A stretch of 59,304 nt of DNA, from NCBI GenBank assembly GCA_032718475.1, contig JAUCBJ010007838.1:1-59304 (forward strand). The letters are read 5' to 3'. This DNA comes from Nemertoderma westbladi. Lineage: Eukaryota > Xenacoelomorpha > Nemertodermatida > Nemertodermatidae. The position numbers and the translations under genes are program-made. The notes under the pieces are model-generated. The model searched no databases and was not told the DNA's origin. It saw only the letters and a list, made by a program, of their open reading frames with translations. Below are positions 1 to 12,039 of the stretch, one piece after another. Position 1 is the first letter of the stretch. The number at the start of each line of letters is the position of its first letter.

Positions 1-2374
1 TGCCAGTAAACTTATAGGCTCTAGCAAGTCCTTCCCAGTAAACTTATAGGCTCTAGCAAGTCCTTGCCAGTAAACTTATAGGCTCTAGCAAGTCCTTCCC
101 AGTAAAATTATAGGCTCTAGCAAGTCCTTACCAGTAAACTTATAGGCTCTAGCAAGTCCTTGCCAGTAAACTTATACGCTCTAGCAAGTCCTTACCAGTA
201 AACTTATAGGCTCTAGCAAGTCCTTGCCAGTAAACTTATACGCTCTAGCAAGTCCTTGCCAGTAAACTTATAGGCTCTAGCAAGTCCTTCCCAGTAAACT
301 TATAGGCTCTAGCAAGTCCTTGCCAGTAAACTTAGGCTCTAGGAAGTCCTTCCCAGTAAACTTATAGGCTCTAGCAAGTCCTTCCCAGTAAACTTATAGG
401 CTCTAGCAAGTCCTTGCCAGTAAACTTAGGCTCTAGCAAGTCCTTGCCAGTAAACTTATAGGCTCTAGCAAGTCCTTCCCAGTAAACTTATAGGCTCTAG
501 CAAGTCCTTCCCAGTAAACTTATAGGCTCTAGCAAGTCCTTCCCAGTAAAATTATACGCTATAGCAAGTCCTTCCCAGTAAACTTAGGCTCTAGCATTGC
601 CAGTAAACTTATGCTCTAGCAAGTCCTTACCAGTAAACTTATAGGCTCTAGCAAGTCCTTGCCAGTAAACTTATAGGCTCTAGCAAGTCCTTCCCAGTAA
701 ACTTATAGGCTCTAGCAAGTCCTTGCCAGTAAACTTAGGCTCTAGGAAGTCCTTCCCAGTAAACTTATAGGCTCTAGCAAGTCCTTCCCAGTAAACTTAT
801 AGGCTCTAGCAAGTCCTTGCCAGTAAACTTAGGCTCTAGCAAGTCCTTGCCAGTAAACTTATAGGCTCTAGCAAGTCCTTCCCAGTAAACTTATAGGCTC
901 TAGCAAGTCCTTCCCAGTAAACTTATAGGCTCTAGCAAGTCCTTCCCAGTAAACTTATAGGCTCTAGCAAGTCCTTCCCAGTAAACTTATAGGCTCTAGC
1001 AAGTCCTTCCCAGTAAACTTATAGGCTCTAGCAAGTCCTTGCCAGTAAACTTAGGCTCTAGCAAGTCCTTGCCAGTAAACTTATAGGCTCTAGCAAGTCC
1101 TTCCCAGTAAACTTATAGGCTCTAGCAAGTCCTTCCCAGTAAACTTATAGGCTCTAGCAAGTCCTTCCCAGTAAACTTAGGCTCTAGCATTGCCAGTAAA
1201 CTTAGGCTCTAGCATGTCCTTCCCAGTAAACTTATAGGCTCTAGCAAGTCCTTGCCAGTAAACTTATAGGCTCTAGCAAGTCCTTCCCAGTAAACTTATA
1301 GGCTCTAGCAAGTCCTTCCCAGTAAACTTAGGCTCTAGCATTGCCAGTAAACTTAGGCTCTAGCATGTCCTTCCCAGTAAACTTATAGGCTCTAGCAAGT
1401 CCTTCCCAGTAAACTTATAGGCTCTAGCAAGTCCTTCCCAGTAAACTTATAGGCTCTAGCAAGTCCTTGCCAGTAAACTTAGGCTCTAGCAAGTCCTTGC
1501 CAGTAAACTTATAGGCTCTAGCAAGTCCTTCCCAGTAAACTTATAGGCTCTAGCAAGTCCTTGCCAGTAAACTTATAGGCTCTAGCAAGTCCTTCCCAGT
1601 AAACTTATAGGCTCTAGCAAGTCCTTCCCAGTAAACTTAGGCTCTAGCATTGCCAGTAAACTTAGGCTCTAGCATGTCCTTCCCAGTAAACTTAGGCTCT
1701 AGCAAGTCCTTGCCAGTAAACTTATATGCTCTAGCAAGTCCTTCCCAGTAAACTTATATGGTCTAGCAAGTCCTTGCCAGTAAACTTATACGCTCTAGCA
1801 AGTCCTTCCCAGTAAACTTAGGCTCTAACATTGCCAGTAAACTTAGGCTCTAGCAAATCCTTGCCATTAAACTTAGGCTCTAGGAAGTCCTTTGCCAGTG
1901 AACTTATAGGCTCTAGCAAGTCATTGCCAGTAAACTTAGGCTCTAGCAAGTCCTTCCTAGTAAACTTATAGGCTCTAACAAGTCCTTGTCAGTAAACTTA
2001 TAGGCTCTAGCAAATCCTTGCCAGTAAACTTAGGCTCTAGCAAGTCCTTCCAAGTAAACATATAGGATCTAGCAAGTCCTTCCCAGTGAACTTATACGCT
2101 CTAGCAAGTCCTTCCCAGTCAACTTAAGCTCTAGCAAGTCATTGCCAGTAAACTTAGGCTCTAGCAAGTCCTTCCTAGTAAACTTATAGGCTCTAACAAG
2201 TCCTTGTCAGTAAACTTATAGGCTCTAGCAAATCCTTGCCAGTAAACTTAGGCTCTAGCAAGTCCTTCCAAGTAAACATATAGGATCTAGCAAGTCCTTC
2301 CCAGTGAACTTATACGCTCTAGCAAGTCCTTCCCAGTCAACTTAAGCTCTAGCAAGTCCTTGCCAGTAAACTTA
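1..2374. repeat. 32-bp minisatellite array (open at window start)
   Basis: About 75 head-to-tail copies of a 32-bp unit containing CCAGTAAACTTATAGGCTCT and then AGCAAGTCCTT. A 28-bp variant lacks TATA (AAACTTAGGCTC). The array is already running at base 1, so its true length is unknown. Near the right end there is a higher-order repeat of about 218 bp (1923-2140 and 2141-2358) made of the same ordered variant units. No coding potential. Units decay to the right, as expected at an array edge. Confidence 0.95.
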
Positions 2375-3099
2375 CATCTCTGCAAGTAAATTTATATACC
2401 TGCAAACTAGACTTACATACCTGCAATTTATCTTATATCAGTGCAAGTGAACTTAGGTCCCTACAATTAATACAATCTATATACAATATATGCTTATTAT
2501 GATACTTCAATAACTTCGAAAATTATCACGTAAAATGAACTGTTGTTGGTTCCCTGTAATGGGATAATTAGATATTAGTTAACATAATTGTATAATTTCT
2601 TCCTCCTTTTACTACAAATTACCAAACACTGGGGAGGGAGTTTTTATGTATATTTTATTTTTATTACAAAAAAATTGTCATTTTTATTAAGAACATAATC
2701 ACAATATTTGAATGAATATTTCCAATTTCAGTCCCCGGTTACCAATTTCAGTCACCAGTTACAAATTTCAGTCACTGGTTACCAATTTCAGTCGCCGTTT
2801 ACCAAAAAAAATAAGTTTTCGGTTATAAATTTCAGTCCCCAGTTACCAATTTCAGTCCCCGGTTACTAATTTCAGTTTCCAATCTCTATTTACCAATTCT
2901 ATTTCCGGTTACCAATTTCAGTCCCTAGTTACCCAACCCCAGCTATAGTATATGGTTGCCCCGACCCTTCCACCCCTAAATACCAAGCCCCCCCCACCAC
3001 CAAAAAAATGTTTCATTTAACATATATTTACAATAACTAATTGTTGTGGAATACTGCATATATTATAATTGATGACTACTGATTCGTATGCATTGTTGA
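2375..3099. other. array edge, AT-rich DNA and a 20-bp repeat
   Basis: 2375-2462 holds degenerate minisatellite units (spaced TGCAAGTAAA-type words). About 2735-2945 contains roughly ten imperfect copies of a 20-bp unit around TTACCAATTTCAGTCCCCGG. The rest is AT-rich with no exon-like signal. Confidence 0.7.
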
Positions 3100-4377
3100 A
3101 AATTTTGCACATAATTTCAAGAAGAATGCACTTTAGTGCAAAGAATTATAATTTATATAATGTTCTCTGGTATCTCTGGTGTGTTCCAAAAGACCTCCAC
3201 TTCCACCAGCTTAGGGTTATGTGTTACTTTCACAAATAATAATACACAAGTAATATAAATTGGGGGGGTCTATGCGCCTGTCGATTTATACGAATCGACA
3301 GGCGCAACAAAAGTATTTGGAATATTATGCCCATGTATACTAATATATGTAAGCCTTCAAGTATAAACAAAACTGACCTTAACAAAATCAAGGTAGGCAT
3401 TTGTTATTTTCCATCAGCAACATGGGCTTTAACTTTTAACTTTACATGGGATTAGTAATACTGTAATATTCTAGAACAATACCACATGGCCAACGCCGTC
3501 GGCCATGCGCTCGCACGGCGCAAATGCTCCATTTGCGCTCTCCACCTGGATGGTTAGGCTGCCACTGGAGAGCCAAAGGCTCGACAGAGTCTTATGAGGA
3601 ATAAATAATGCAGCCTTTTTAACGGAACTTGAGAAACCAACATAAACACCAAAGTAAAACCTCATAAGATAGCATTATGGTGTACCCCCTGGGAAGTAGG
3701 CACTTTGCTTTGATCTTTTTTAGGTCGATTTTTAAAGGATTTTTCCAGGAGAACGGCGAAAGCTAGAACGATTCTGTTTGCGCGATCTGGTAGATAGCCC
3801 TAGCGCGATAGCTAGGAGTTTTTGTGGAAAAAATCTGTTAATTAATTAATTAGTAATTAGCGATTAAAGATTTCTAATTGATTTTTCTCGAAAAGTATTT
3901 GGTTTTTCCCCTAGCAACGGTGTTTTTTTTTGTTCATCTCGGTAAGATCTAAAAAAAGTTCAGTCATCGCTATGGCCCTCCTATTACTGTTAATTAGTAC
4001 TAATTAGCCGAAAACTAATTAGCATCGTAACTCGAAAACACTAAGAGCTATGAAAAAACGTAACATCACAAAGTTGTTCGGAATTTTATTCTACACAAAA
4101 AAGTCTCTGGCACCGATGCCGTATCTCCTACCGTTAATTAGTAATTAACTAATTACTTAATTACCTAATTGGCGGGGGGGCTTTGTCCCCCCCGCCCCCA
4201 AATCCTTATTCACAAGGTGTATCAAAGCGGTTTACTATTTTACAAATGATAATTACTCTAAAATCTTTTGAATCAAACTAATTAACGATTTTACTAATTA
4301 GTAAAGTTCCCCAAATTAATTAATAATTTATCCAATCCTGCTGCAATTAAATAAACTGCTGAGTCGTCAGCCTGGTT
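3100..4377. repeat. duplicated block, copy A, hairpin-rich
   Basis: This 1.28-kb stretch is nearly identical to 6037-7322, and its middle part recurs at 9263-9573. It carries a 14-bp perfect stem at 3273-3306 (TGCGCCTGTCGATT, loop TATACG), a CATGGCC/GGCCATG stem near 3485-3507, a 9-bp stem at 3518-3538 (GCGCAAATG/CATTTGCGC, loop CTC), and a 10-bp GC stem at 4171-4196 (GGCGGGGGGG/CCCCCCCGCC, loop CTTTGT). TTAATTAATTAG-type words are dense. No transposase or other ORF was found. Probably a non-autonomous repeat. Confidence 0.85.
3273..3306. other. perfect 14-bp inverted repeat in block copy A
   Basis: Arms TGCGCCTGTCGATT and AATCGACAGGCGCA with a 6-base loop. The same hairpin is at 6218-6251 (copy B) and 9293-9326 (copy C). 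In copy C one loop base differs while both arms are unchanged. Confidence 0.9.
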
Positions 4378-6036
4378 CAGCAAAAGTCAGTAGTTGGTAG
4401 TATGCTCCAAAAACTGTGTTCATACTACTGACCTATGCCGGTAGCTACTACCTAGCGTTGAGGCCTAGCTAAATCGCAGTCTGTCTGTAGTGCCCGGTGT
4501 AATCTGGGACTGCTATGGTACCGGTAGGCCTACGAGTTTGGCAGAGTTATGGAGGTTGTTTAGGCAGATAGGCCTACCGCTACCGGTAGTTAAAACATTC
4601 CAATTGGATGCCGACAGGACGAAGATCAGTCAGTCAGTCAAAACGTACTCCTTTGAATTTGGGTGAACAGACTGAATACAGGAATACCAGAATGACGGAG
4701 TTAGGAACATATACCCATGCTGCCAAGTACTCTAGCTTTATGAGATACCAGTACAGCAGTAACTGGCTGACAGGGTGCCGGTAGCTACTACCTAGCGCTG
4801 TCTGGCTGTAGGCCTAGCTAAATCGCAGTCTGTAGTGCCTGCTGCCTGGTGTACTCTGGGACTGCTATGGTACCGGCAGGCCTACAAGTTTGGCAGAGTT
4901 ATGCCAGTCGGGGAGAAGTTCAAATTTCAATTGAGTTCAAATTTAAAACTTTTTTTTTTAAATTCAACTTTTAAGTTGTAAATTCAACTCTAAAATGGCA
5001 AGAGGCGCAGAAGGCCCCCAAGACGTGACATAAGGGGTGTTTTTATTGTTTTTATGGATGTAACTCGAAAAATTAACCCTCATTACCGATGGAATAAAAA
5101 CTTTCACCGTCGGGAACACTTTTTTTAAAACATTTTAATTAATTACATTTGCAAATTAGCTTAAATACTATGGGAATTTATTAGATGTATTTAATTAGGC
5201 TACCGCTGAATGTCATAATTATTATACAATGGAATACCAGTAATGGATTCCAATTCCATATTTCAGTATTTCGAAAGCTACTCCAAAAGTTGAATTTTAA
5301 AAAAAAGTGGAATTTTAAACTCTAGGCAGCTAGGCCTACTCCAAAAGTTGAATTTTAATAAAAAGTTGAATTTTAAAAAATAAAGTTGAAATTTCAACTC
5401 AGTTGAAAATATAACTTCTCCCCGACTGTATAGAGGTTGTTTAGGCAGATAGGCGTACCGGCAGACCGGTAGTTAAAATGTTCCAATTGGATGCCGAATT
5501 GGTCAGTCAAAACGTACCCCTTTGAATTTGGGTGAACAGACTGAATACAGGAATACCGGAATGACGGAGTTAGGGACATATACCGGTACCCATGCTGCCA
5601 TGTACTCTAGCTTTATGAGATACAAGTAACTGGCTGACAGGTACGATATGATTGACATTACTACCATTGATACCATGGTTTGCAGGTTTGTGCCAAAAAA
5701 AAAACAAAAAAAACCTAAATTAACCCAAATCACACCAAATCTTAATTATTCTTCTAACAGCAACCCGGGCTATCTGACGATATGGATTTAGATCAATGAA
5801 GCAGATAGAGACCATTGAAGGGCATCTTATGCATGCAAAAGAAAATATGATCAGTCCCAAATCATGCAGTCAGACCTGATCTTTTGCTGATCAAATACCG
5901 GTAGGTTAACTTGCCGATATGCAGTAACATTTTACGGTACAATTTGATGCGAAAATGTTTTGGCCAGTACTCTGAACCTTCCATTGGGGTCCCAGGTCAC
6001 TCGCGTACCATGGTCACTGTATCTGGCACCTGATTT
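4378..6036. repeat. duplicated accessory sequence with internal sub-duplications
   Basis: 4410-4560 and 4778-4903 are diverged copies of one another, both with GCCGGTAGCTACTACCTAGC and GGGACTGCTATGGTACCGG. 4600-4770 and 5485-5640 are another pair (CGTACTCCTTTGAATTTGGG in the first). 5755-6030 recurs at 7795-8070. The segment therefore belongs to a larger tandem duplication spanning about 3.1-8.1 kb. No gene seen. Confidence 0.75.
4905..5428. mobile_element. 524-bp TIR element (MITE, mariner-like ends)
   Basis: Both ends carry the same 16-bp terminal inverted repeat, CAGTCGGGGAGAAGTT, at 4905-4920 and inverted at 5413-5428. The flanking sequence continues in the paralogous copy at about 4550 without the insertion (GAGTTATGGAGGTTG), which gives an approximate empty site. 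TA occurs beside both ends but the exact duplication is blurred. The interior is AT-rich with no ORF, so the element is non-autonomous. A CAGTC start with a TA target is typical of Tc1/mariner; the superfamily call is inference. Confidence 0.7.
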
Positions 6037-7322
6037 TCTGAAATTTTGCACATAATTTCAAGAAGAATTCACTTTAGTGCAAATAATTAATTATCATTTA
6101 TATAATGTTCTCTGGTATCTCTGGTGTCTTCCAAAAGAGCTCCACTTCCACCAGCTTAGGGTTATGTGATACTTCCACAAATAATAATACACAAGTAATA
6201 TAAATTGGGGGGGTCTATGCGCCTGTCGATTTATACGAATCGACAGGCGCAACAAAAGTATTTGGAATATTATGCCCATGTATACTAATATATGTAAGCC
6301 TTCAAGTATAAACGAAACTGACCTTAACAAAATCAAGGTAGGCATTTGTTATTTTCCATCAGCAACATGGGCTTTAACTTTTACCTTTGCATGGGATTAA
6401 TAATACTGTAATATTCTAGAACAATACCACATGGCCAACGCCGTCGGCCATGCACTCGCACGGCGCAAATGCTCTATTTGCGCTCTCCACCTAGATGGTC
6501 TGGCTGCAACCGGAGAGCCCGAGGCTCGACAGAGAATTATGAGGTATAGATACTGCAGCCTATTTAACGGAACATAGAAACCAACATCAACACCAACTTC
6601 AAACCTCATAATTTAACGGTCTAGTATCACTCCCTGAGAAGTAGGCATTTTGCTTTGATCTTTTTTAGGTGGATCTTTAAATGATTTTTCCAGGAGAACG
6701 GCGAAAGCTAGAACGATTCTGTTTGCGCGATCTGGTAGATGGCCCTAGCGCGCTAGCTAGGAGTTTTTGTGGAAAAAATCTGTTAATTAATTAATTAGTA
6801 ATTAGCGATTAAAGATTTCTAATTGATTTTTCTCGAAAAGTATTTGATTTTTCCCCTAGCAACGGTGTTTTTTTTTGTTCATCTCGGTAAGATCTAAAAA
6901 AAGTTCAGTCATCGCTATGGCCCTCCTATTACTGTTAATTAGTACTAATTAGCCGAAAACTAATTAGCGTCGTAACTCGAAAACACTAAGAGCTATGAAA
7001 AAACGTAACATCACAAAGTTGTTCGGAATTTTATTCTACACAAAAAAGTCTCTGGCGCCGATGCCGTATCTCCTACCGTTAATTAGTAATTAACTAATTA
7101 CTTAATTACCTAATTGGCGGGGGGGCTTTGTCCCCCCCGCCCCCAAATCCTTATTCACAAGGTGTATCAAAGCGGTTTACTATTTTACAAATGATAATTA
7201 TTCTAAAATCTTTTGAATCGAACTAATTAACGATTTTACTTATTTATTAAATTTCCCAAATTAATTAATAATTTATCCAATCCGGCTGCAATTAATTAAA
7301 CAGCTGAGTCGTCAGCCTGGTT
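6037..7322. repeat. duplicated block, copy B
   Basis: Near-identical to 3100-4377 with scattered substitutions. All four hairpins are kept: 6218-6251, the GGCCATG stem, about 6462-6482, and 7116-7141. In the third hairpin the right arm reads TATTTGCGC, which turns one G-C pair into G-T, so an RNA fold would survive as a wobble pair. Confidence 0.85.
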
Positions 7323-8925
7323 TGATGAACTTGATGAAATCATAAAGTCAGTAGTTGCTGTATGCCATTACTGACTAAAACTATATACCAAGCACCTCTT
7401 GCCGGTAGCTATCTCCACAGTCTGTAGTGAGCACCGGTGCAGGTATGGTAGGCCTACATGTATGGCATATTTAGTGGAGGTTCTTTTGGCAGATAGGCCT
7501 AGTCAAAACGTTACATCAGATGCCGTATTTTAGTCAAAACGTACCCTATCTTCATATAGTTGAGTATTGTCAATACAGGAATATCCAAGTACTGGGTACT
7601 CCTGTACTTAGTATACCCATCTGCCCATGTACAGTAACTGGCTGATAGTTACCCTTAGTTTGTAGGCTATAGATGATTGACGTTTCTAGCAATGTTCTTA
7701 ACGTTGGGATTTTACTGGAAGTTATTAATACCATAGTTTACCCCAAAAAAACTAAAATTACCCAAATCGCACCAAATCAAAATAAATCTTATAACAGCAA
7801 CACGGGCTATCTGACGATATGGATTAGATCAATGTAGCGGATAGTGACCATTGAAGGGCTTCTTATGCATGCAAAGGAAAATATGATCAGACCCAAATCA
7901 TACAGTCAGACCTGATCTTTTGCTGATCAAATACCGGTAGGTGACTTTGCTGATATGCAGTAACATTTTACGGTACAATTTGATGCGAAAATGTTTTGGC
8001 CAGTACTCTGAACCTTCCATTGGGGTCTCAGGTCATGCGCGTACCGTGGTCACTGTATCTGGCACCTGATTGGCTCAAATATTCAAACGCTGAAAACTTA
8101 CCTAGGCCTTGACAATTAGTGATAAGATTTTATGCGAATATGTTTTGGATGGTGTTCTGAATCTCGCGTTGAGGTCCCAAGTCACCCCCATACCGTGGTC
8201 ATCAGATACGGCGCCTGATTGGCTAATGCTTTGAACGACGATAACTCGAGTTTGCTTCACTTTGGGATGAAGTTTGAAAGCTAAGAATATTCTCTGGAGT
8301 ATGCCCTAACTCACTGACGATGTTTTATAGCTGTTGGATTGTCGGGTTTTGCTACGTGGTCTATGATTGGTTAATTTTTTGAAAGGCTATATCTCAAGAA
8401 GTATTCACTTTGGAATGATGAAGTTTATTTTAAATGTTCTCTAGAGTGTTTCCGATCCTACTAAAGACATCCAATTGCTGTATGACTACCGGTTTCACGC
8501 TTTTGATTGTTTGAATATGCATGAAAATTTTGCATATAATATATCAAGAAGAATTAATTTTTGCACAAAGGAAATAATACTTACAATGCTCTCTGACATG
8601 TCTGGTGTATTTTAAAATCACTGGGGTTGAACAATTGTAATTGGAATACACCTTCATGGGTTTTCTTTATGATTTTAGAGCTTTAAAAGTTCAATATTAA
8701 ATTTTTTATTAAATAATTATTTTTGTGTTATTTGTTAATATGAGTATATTTCTGTATTTGCTGGTATTATATTTTGGGTGTTTTTTTGTTATTAGTTTTG
8801 GTATTAATTATTTTTTATTAATCCAGGGAATATCCCTATTAACTTTGGGTCCTCACTCGTTAATTCAGGGACCACCCTCGATAGCTCTGGGTCCACCCTC
8901 GTCTCGTTAATTCAGAACCACCTTT
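7323..8925. repeat. rest of tandem duplication and diverged internal repeats
   Basis: 7795-8070 matches 5755-6030 (GCTATCTGACGATATGGAT is shared). 7560-7700 is a weaker counterpart of 5520-5660. From about 8080 to 8520 the sequence repeats itself in diverged units containing ATGTTTTGG and CACTTTGG(G/A)ATGAAG words. 8818-8925 holds a few short TTAATTCAGGGACCACC-type copies. No coding exon recognised. Confidence 0.65.
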
Positions 8926-9262
8926 GTCAATTCAACAAATTTGAATAATTTTTTTTATTAGGTTTTCCAAGGTGCTGAATTAATTGATTGAAGATGGTTT
9001 TAAATGGCCTGCTTTTATTGTAATTCCATTTCGTGTGATGTGCTTCGTGCCACAAATTTTTGAAGTATAAATAATAATTTAATAATATGGTAGGCCTACA
9101 TGTAGGGCAGATATAGTGGAGGTTCTTTTGGCAGATAGGCCTAGTCAAAACGTTACATCAGATGCAGAATTTTAGTCAAAACGTACCCTATCTTCATATA
9201 TGGTAGTTGAATATTGAGAATACAGGAATACCCAAGTACTTCTGTAGGCCTACTAATGTACA
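8926..9262. other. AT-rich spacer with a duplicated fragment
   Basis: Mostly AT-rich. 9085-9205 is a copy of 7450-7560 (GGAGGTTCTTTTGGCAGATA is shared). Nothing gene-like. Confidence 0.6.
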
Positions 9263-9573
9263 TGCGCAAGTAATATAAATTGGGGGGGTCTATGCGCCTG
9301 TCGATTCATACGAATCGACAGGCGCAACAATAGTATTTGGAATATTATGCCCATGTATACTTATATATGTAAGCCTTCAAGTATAAACAAAACTGACCTT
9401 AACAAAATCAAGGTAGGCATTTGTTATTTTCCATCAGCAATATGGGCTTTAACTTTTAACTTTACATGGGATTAATAATACTGTAATATTCTAGAACAAT
9501 ACCACATGGCCAACGCCGTCGGCCATGCGCTCGCATGGCGCAAATGCTCCATTTGCGCTCTCCACCTGGATTA
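9263..9573. repeat. partial block copy C
   Basis: Matches copies A and B from the AAGTAATATAAATTGG segment to the CTCTCCACCTGGA segment, then stops abruptly. It contains the 14-bp hairpin (9293-9326) and the GCGCAAATG hairpin (about 9538-9558). It lacks the later half with the GC hairpin. Confidence 0.85.
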
Positions 9574-9689
9574 CGGTATTGTAAAACGGTATTGCATTAC
9601 GGAATATTAATGAGATTCATATTAATTTAAGCAATAATTGCAGGTATACTAGAAACTGTAAGGTAAACCATATTTTATTATTTTAAACT

Positions 9690-10025
9690 CAATAATCTTT
9701 CTTGAATAAGTTTCTTGTTACTAAGCTGTTCATTAAAAGTAAAATTAAGTTAGCTGTGGAAAATGAGACACGTAACAGAAGAGGCAACCGTAAGCTTTCG
9801 TCTCTCTTGGCTGTTACATATTAGGAAGGGAGGACAACACACTAACTCCAAAGGTTGAACAGTTCGTTACTATCCGACACCTTTATCTACTCACCCAGGA
9901 GTTCCCAGGTTCCCATATCACCGAGTTGACGCTTCTTTACGAATTCCAAACTGGTTCGGTGTAGGATAGAACCCGAGACCTCCCAGTTAGAAACAAAGTG
10001 GTGATCACTCTACAAGCTCATCTCC
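9690..10025 (-). mobile_element. tRNA-derived SINE-like element, copy 1
   Basis: Read on the minus strand, a tRNA-like head shows a box A-like GAGCTTGTAGAGTG (10007-10020) and a box B-like GGGTTCTATCC (about 9963-9975). The body to the left shares CTCTCTTGGCTGTTAC and AAAAGTAAAAT words with the element at 12040-12445. Two scattered copies with RNA polymerase III promoter boxes fit a SINE. No perfect cloverleaf can be drawn, so it is not called a tRNA gene. Confidence 0.5.
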
Positions 10026-10375
10026 TCAACGATTATAGAATTAAAAAGTTGTTGATTTATTTGCAGCGCTCCGACCTTATAGGCCGCAACGCAGTAAAGT
10101 GGCCCTTTTCAGAGTTGCGTGTATATATATACAGGGTGCTAATAACTTGGTCAAATAAAGTTAGTAAAGTTGTTCCTATGCGACAGCAGAAGGAAGAGTG
10201 GTTTCGTCAGGTTTATCTTTTCGTGTGTAGTACAGTAGTTACTGAACTCCGTAACTTCTTAATTCTGTAACACTAGTAAACGTGCACGTAATACAGAGTG
10301 GATTTGTGTTATACAATACAGTTAGTAAACAACATTACATTTCAGCACCCCTTTTTGGCTTATAATATGTTACAG

Positions 10376-10471
10376 GATCGACAATTTCTTGAGAGACAAC
10401 AACAGGGGGAATAATATTCTACCACGTCATCATCCAGAACGCGGTAGGATCTACTGTGAAACCACCCACAG
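10376..10471 (+). CDS. candidate internal exon, unrecognised protein
   Basis: A possible exon lies between an acceptor (AATATGTTACAG) and a donor (CACAG then GTTGGT). It begins one base before an ATC codon (phase 2) and leaves two bases at the end (phase 2). The 31-codon frame is polar and basic (RDNNRGNN, then RHHPERGR, ending CETTH). The ending phase fits the exon at 11302, giving R followed by PPVGWDPE across the junction. The frame alone is short, so phase match and composition are the only support. Confidence 0.3.
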
Positions 10472-10842
10472 GTTGGTTAATTATGTGAATTAATAATTTA
10501 ATTAATTAATAACTTAACTTAATTACAGTATTCGAAAACACCCATTTGTTGGTTAATAAACTAGATTAATACGATTAATCGATTAATCCTCTTTCAACGC
10601 GCCATACCGAAAGTTTTTCTAACTGTGTGTGAACGATATATAACAGAAGTATTTTGTTGATATTTATTTTCCTTCTGTAATAAAATCATACTATAAGATA
10701 GGCCTATTTGTTTTTTATGATTTCAGAGTGTGTGACTTACTGTATATTGGAGAGTAACTTAATACGCGTTAGCCCTCTAGCGTACTGATTTAATTAGCCC
10801 TGTTTCTGATTGGACCACCTAAAGTATTATAGCTATTATTAT

Positions 10843-11245
10843 CGTTGAGTGTGCCAGTAGGCCTATGTGTATCTGTACCGCCATATGTGTACCTCCAATG
10901 TATGTCACCCACCACCATTTTTGTCCCACCTACAGTACCTCTAAGTGCCATCATGTATGTACAAGCATGTGTACCACAGGTTGTGTACCACTATATGTAC
11001 CACGGCATGTGTGTACCACTTATAATGATATGCCATTACGTATGTACCACCATGTGTACCACCGTCTGTGTATATCCATGTGTGTGTATCACCATATGGG
11101 TACACATTGTGGTACAGTACACATGGTTATACGCAGATGTGGGTACCACCGTCTATGTATATCCATGTGTACTGTACCACAATGTGTACCACCGTCTGTG
11201 TATAACCATGTGTGTGTACCACCACGAATAAAGCTATGGGAGTAC
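10843..11245. repeat. diverged TGTGTACCACC-type minisatellite
   Basis: Degenerate short repeats of GTGTACCACC, TGTATATCCATGTG and similar words. They keep several frames open and create Cys/His/Tyr/Val-rich shadow ORFs. No conserved protein motif. Confidence 0.7.
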
Positions 11246-11301
11246 CACCATATGTACCACCGACCGCTTTTTAATATATTTGTGATTAGATTCGATTACA
11301 G

Positions 11302-11459
11302 ACCACCAGTTGGTTGGGACCCCGAAGCGAGCAAACTTATCGAAGAGAAGAAACGAGAGGAACATGATAGAAAGATGGAAGAATTTCACCAGCTGGCCAC
11401 CGCCGCCAATAAAAAACTGCAAAGTCAGTTTACTGACACTTCGGATTACCGAAGACATG
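11302..11459 (+). CDS. candidate internal exon, charged coiled-coil-like protein
   Basis: Acceptor TTCGATTACAG at 11291-11301 and donor GTAAGG from 11460 bound a 158-bp exon. It is read from 11303 (phase 2 in, phase 1 out) and encodes 52 residues starting PPVGWDPEASKLIEEKKREE and continuing HDRKMEEFHQLATAANKKL. The run of E/K/R with heptad-like spacing looks like an amphipathic helix or coiled coil. Codons carry no lesions. The exon is well formed but the family was not recognised. Possible upstream partner is 10376-10471. A phase-compatible downstream exon is at 23485, but that is distant and lies beyond another plus-strand gene. Confidence 0.5.
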
Positions 11460-12039
11460 GTAAGGCAAAAAGTAGAGATACTATTACTATTGGCATGCTG
11501 CATTGCAGCTGCATAATATCTATATACAGTATATCCTTACATATTAAGAAAGCTGCCGGCTTGTCTGAAAAATTGCGCCGCCACGAATCCCTATCACCCA
11601 TGACATGACACCTTTGAGAGGCGTCACGAGAAATTCATGGTCTGTCCACCATGCTTATTCACTCCATTCCGCCAAAGCACAAAATTATTGACTGGCATGT
11701 CCTCAAGGCGAAAACAATGTCCTGTAAAGCGGAGGCGGCACCATTCAAGTGTCAGCTGGGGCGACTAATGAGACACCTCCTTTGATATACAGTTTTCGAT
11801 TGGAGATGTATTCGTACTATGACAGAATGAACCCGGGGTAGCATTTTTGTATTAGTGCCATCCATAGATTTGGTGATGGTGACCTTAGCAGTTAGAGCCC
11901 ATCTTGATTCCACTCAAACGGAGATGTAACCGGTACGTTGCAAACTTGTCTCGCGTCCAATCTCCGCCAGATAATGAAACGGTGACATGTGCTATGACTC
12001 CCGTTTATTATTTTGGTTATAATTACATGCCACTGCGAC

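Noticed and set aside
1-2374. CRISPR-like regular array
   Set aside because: Units are contiguous with no unique spacers and the DNA is animal; it is a minisatellite.
10845-11231. Cys/Val-rich ORF in the GTGTACCACC region
   Set aside because: Low-complexity repeat translation with no conserved motif.
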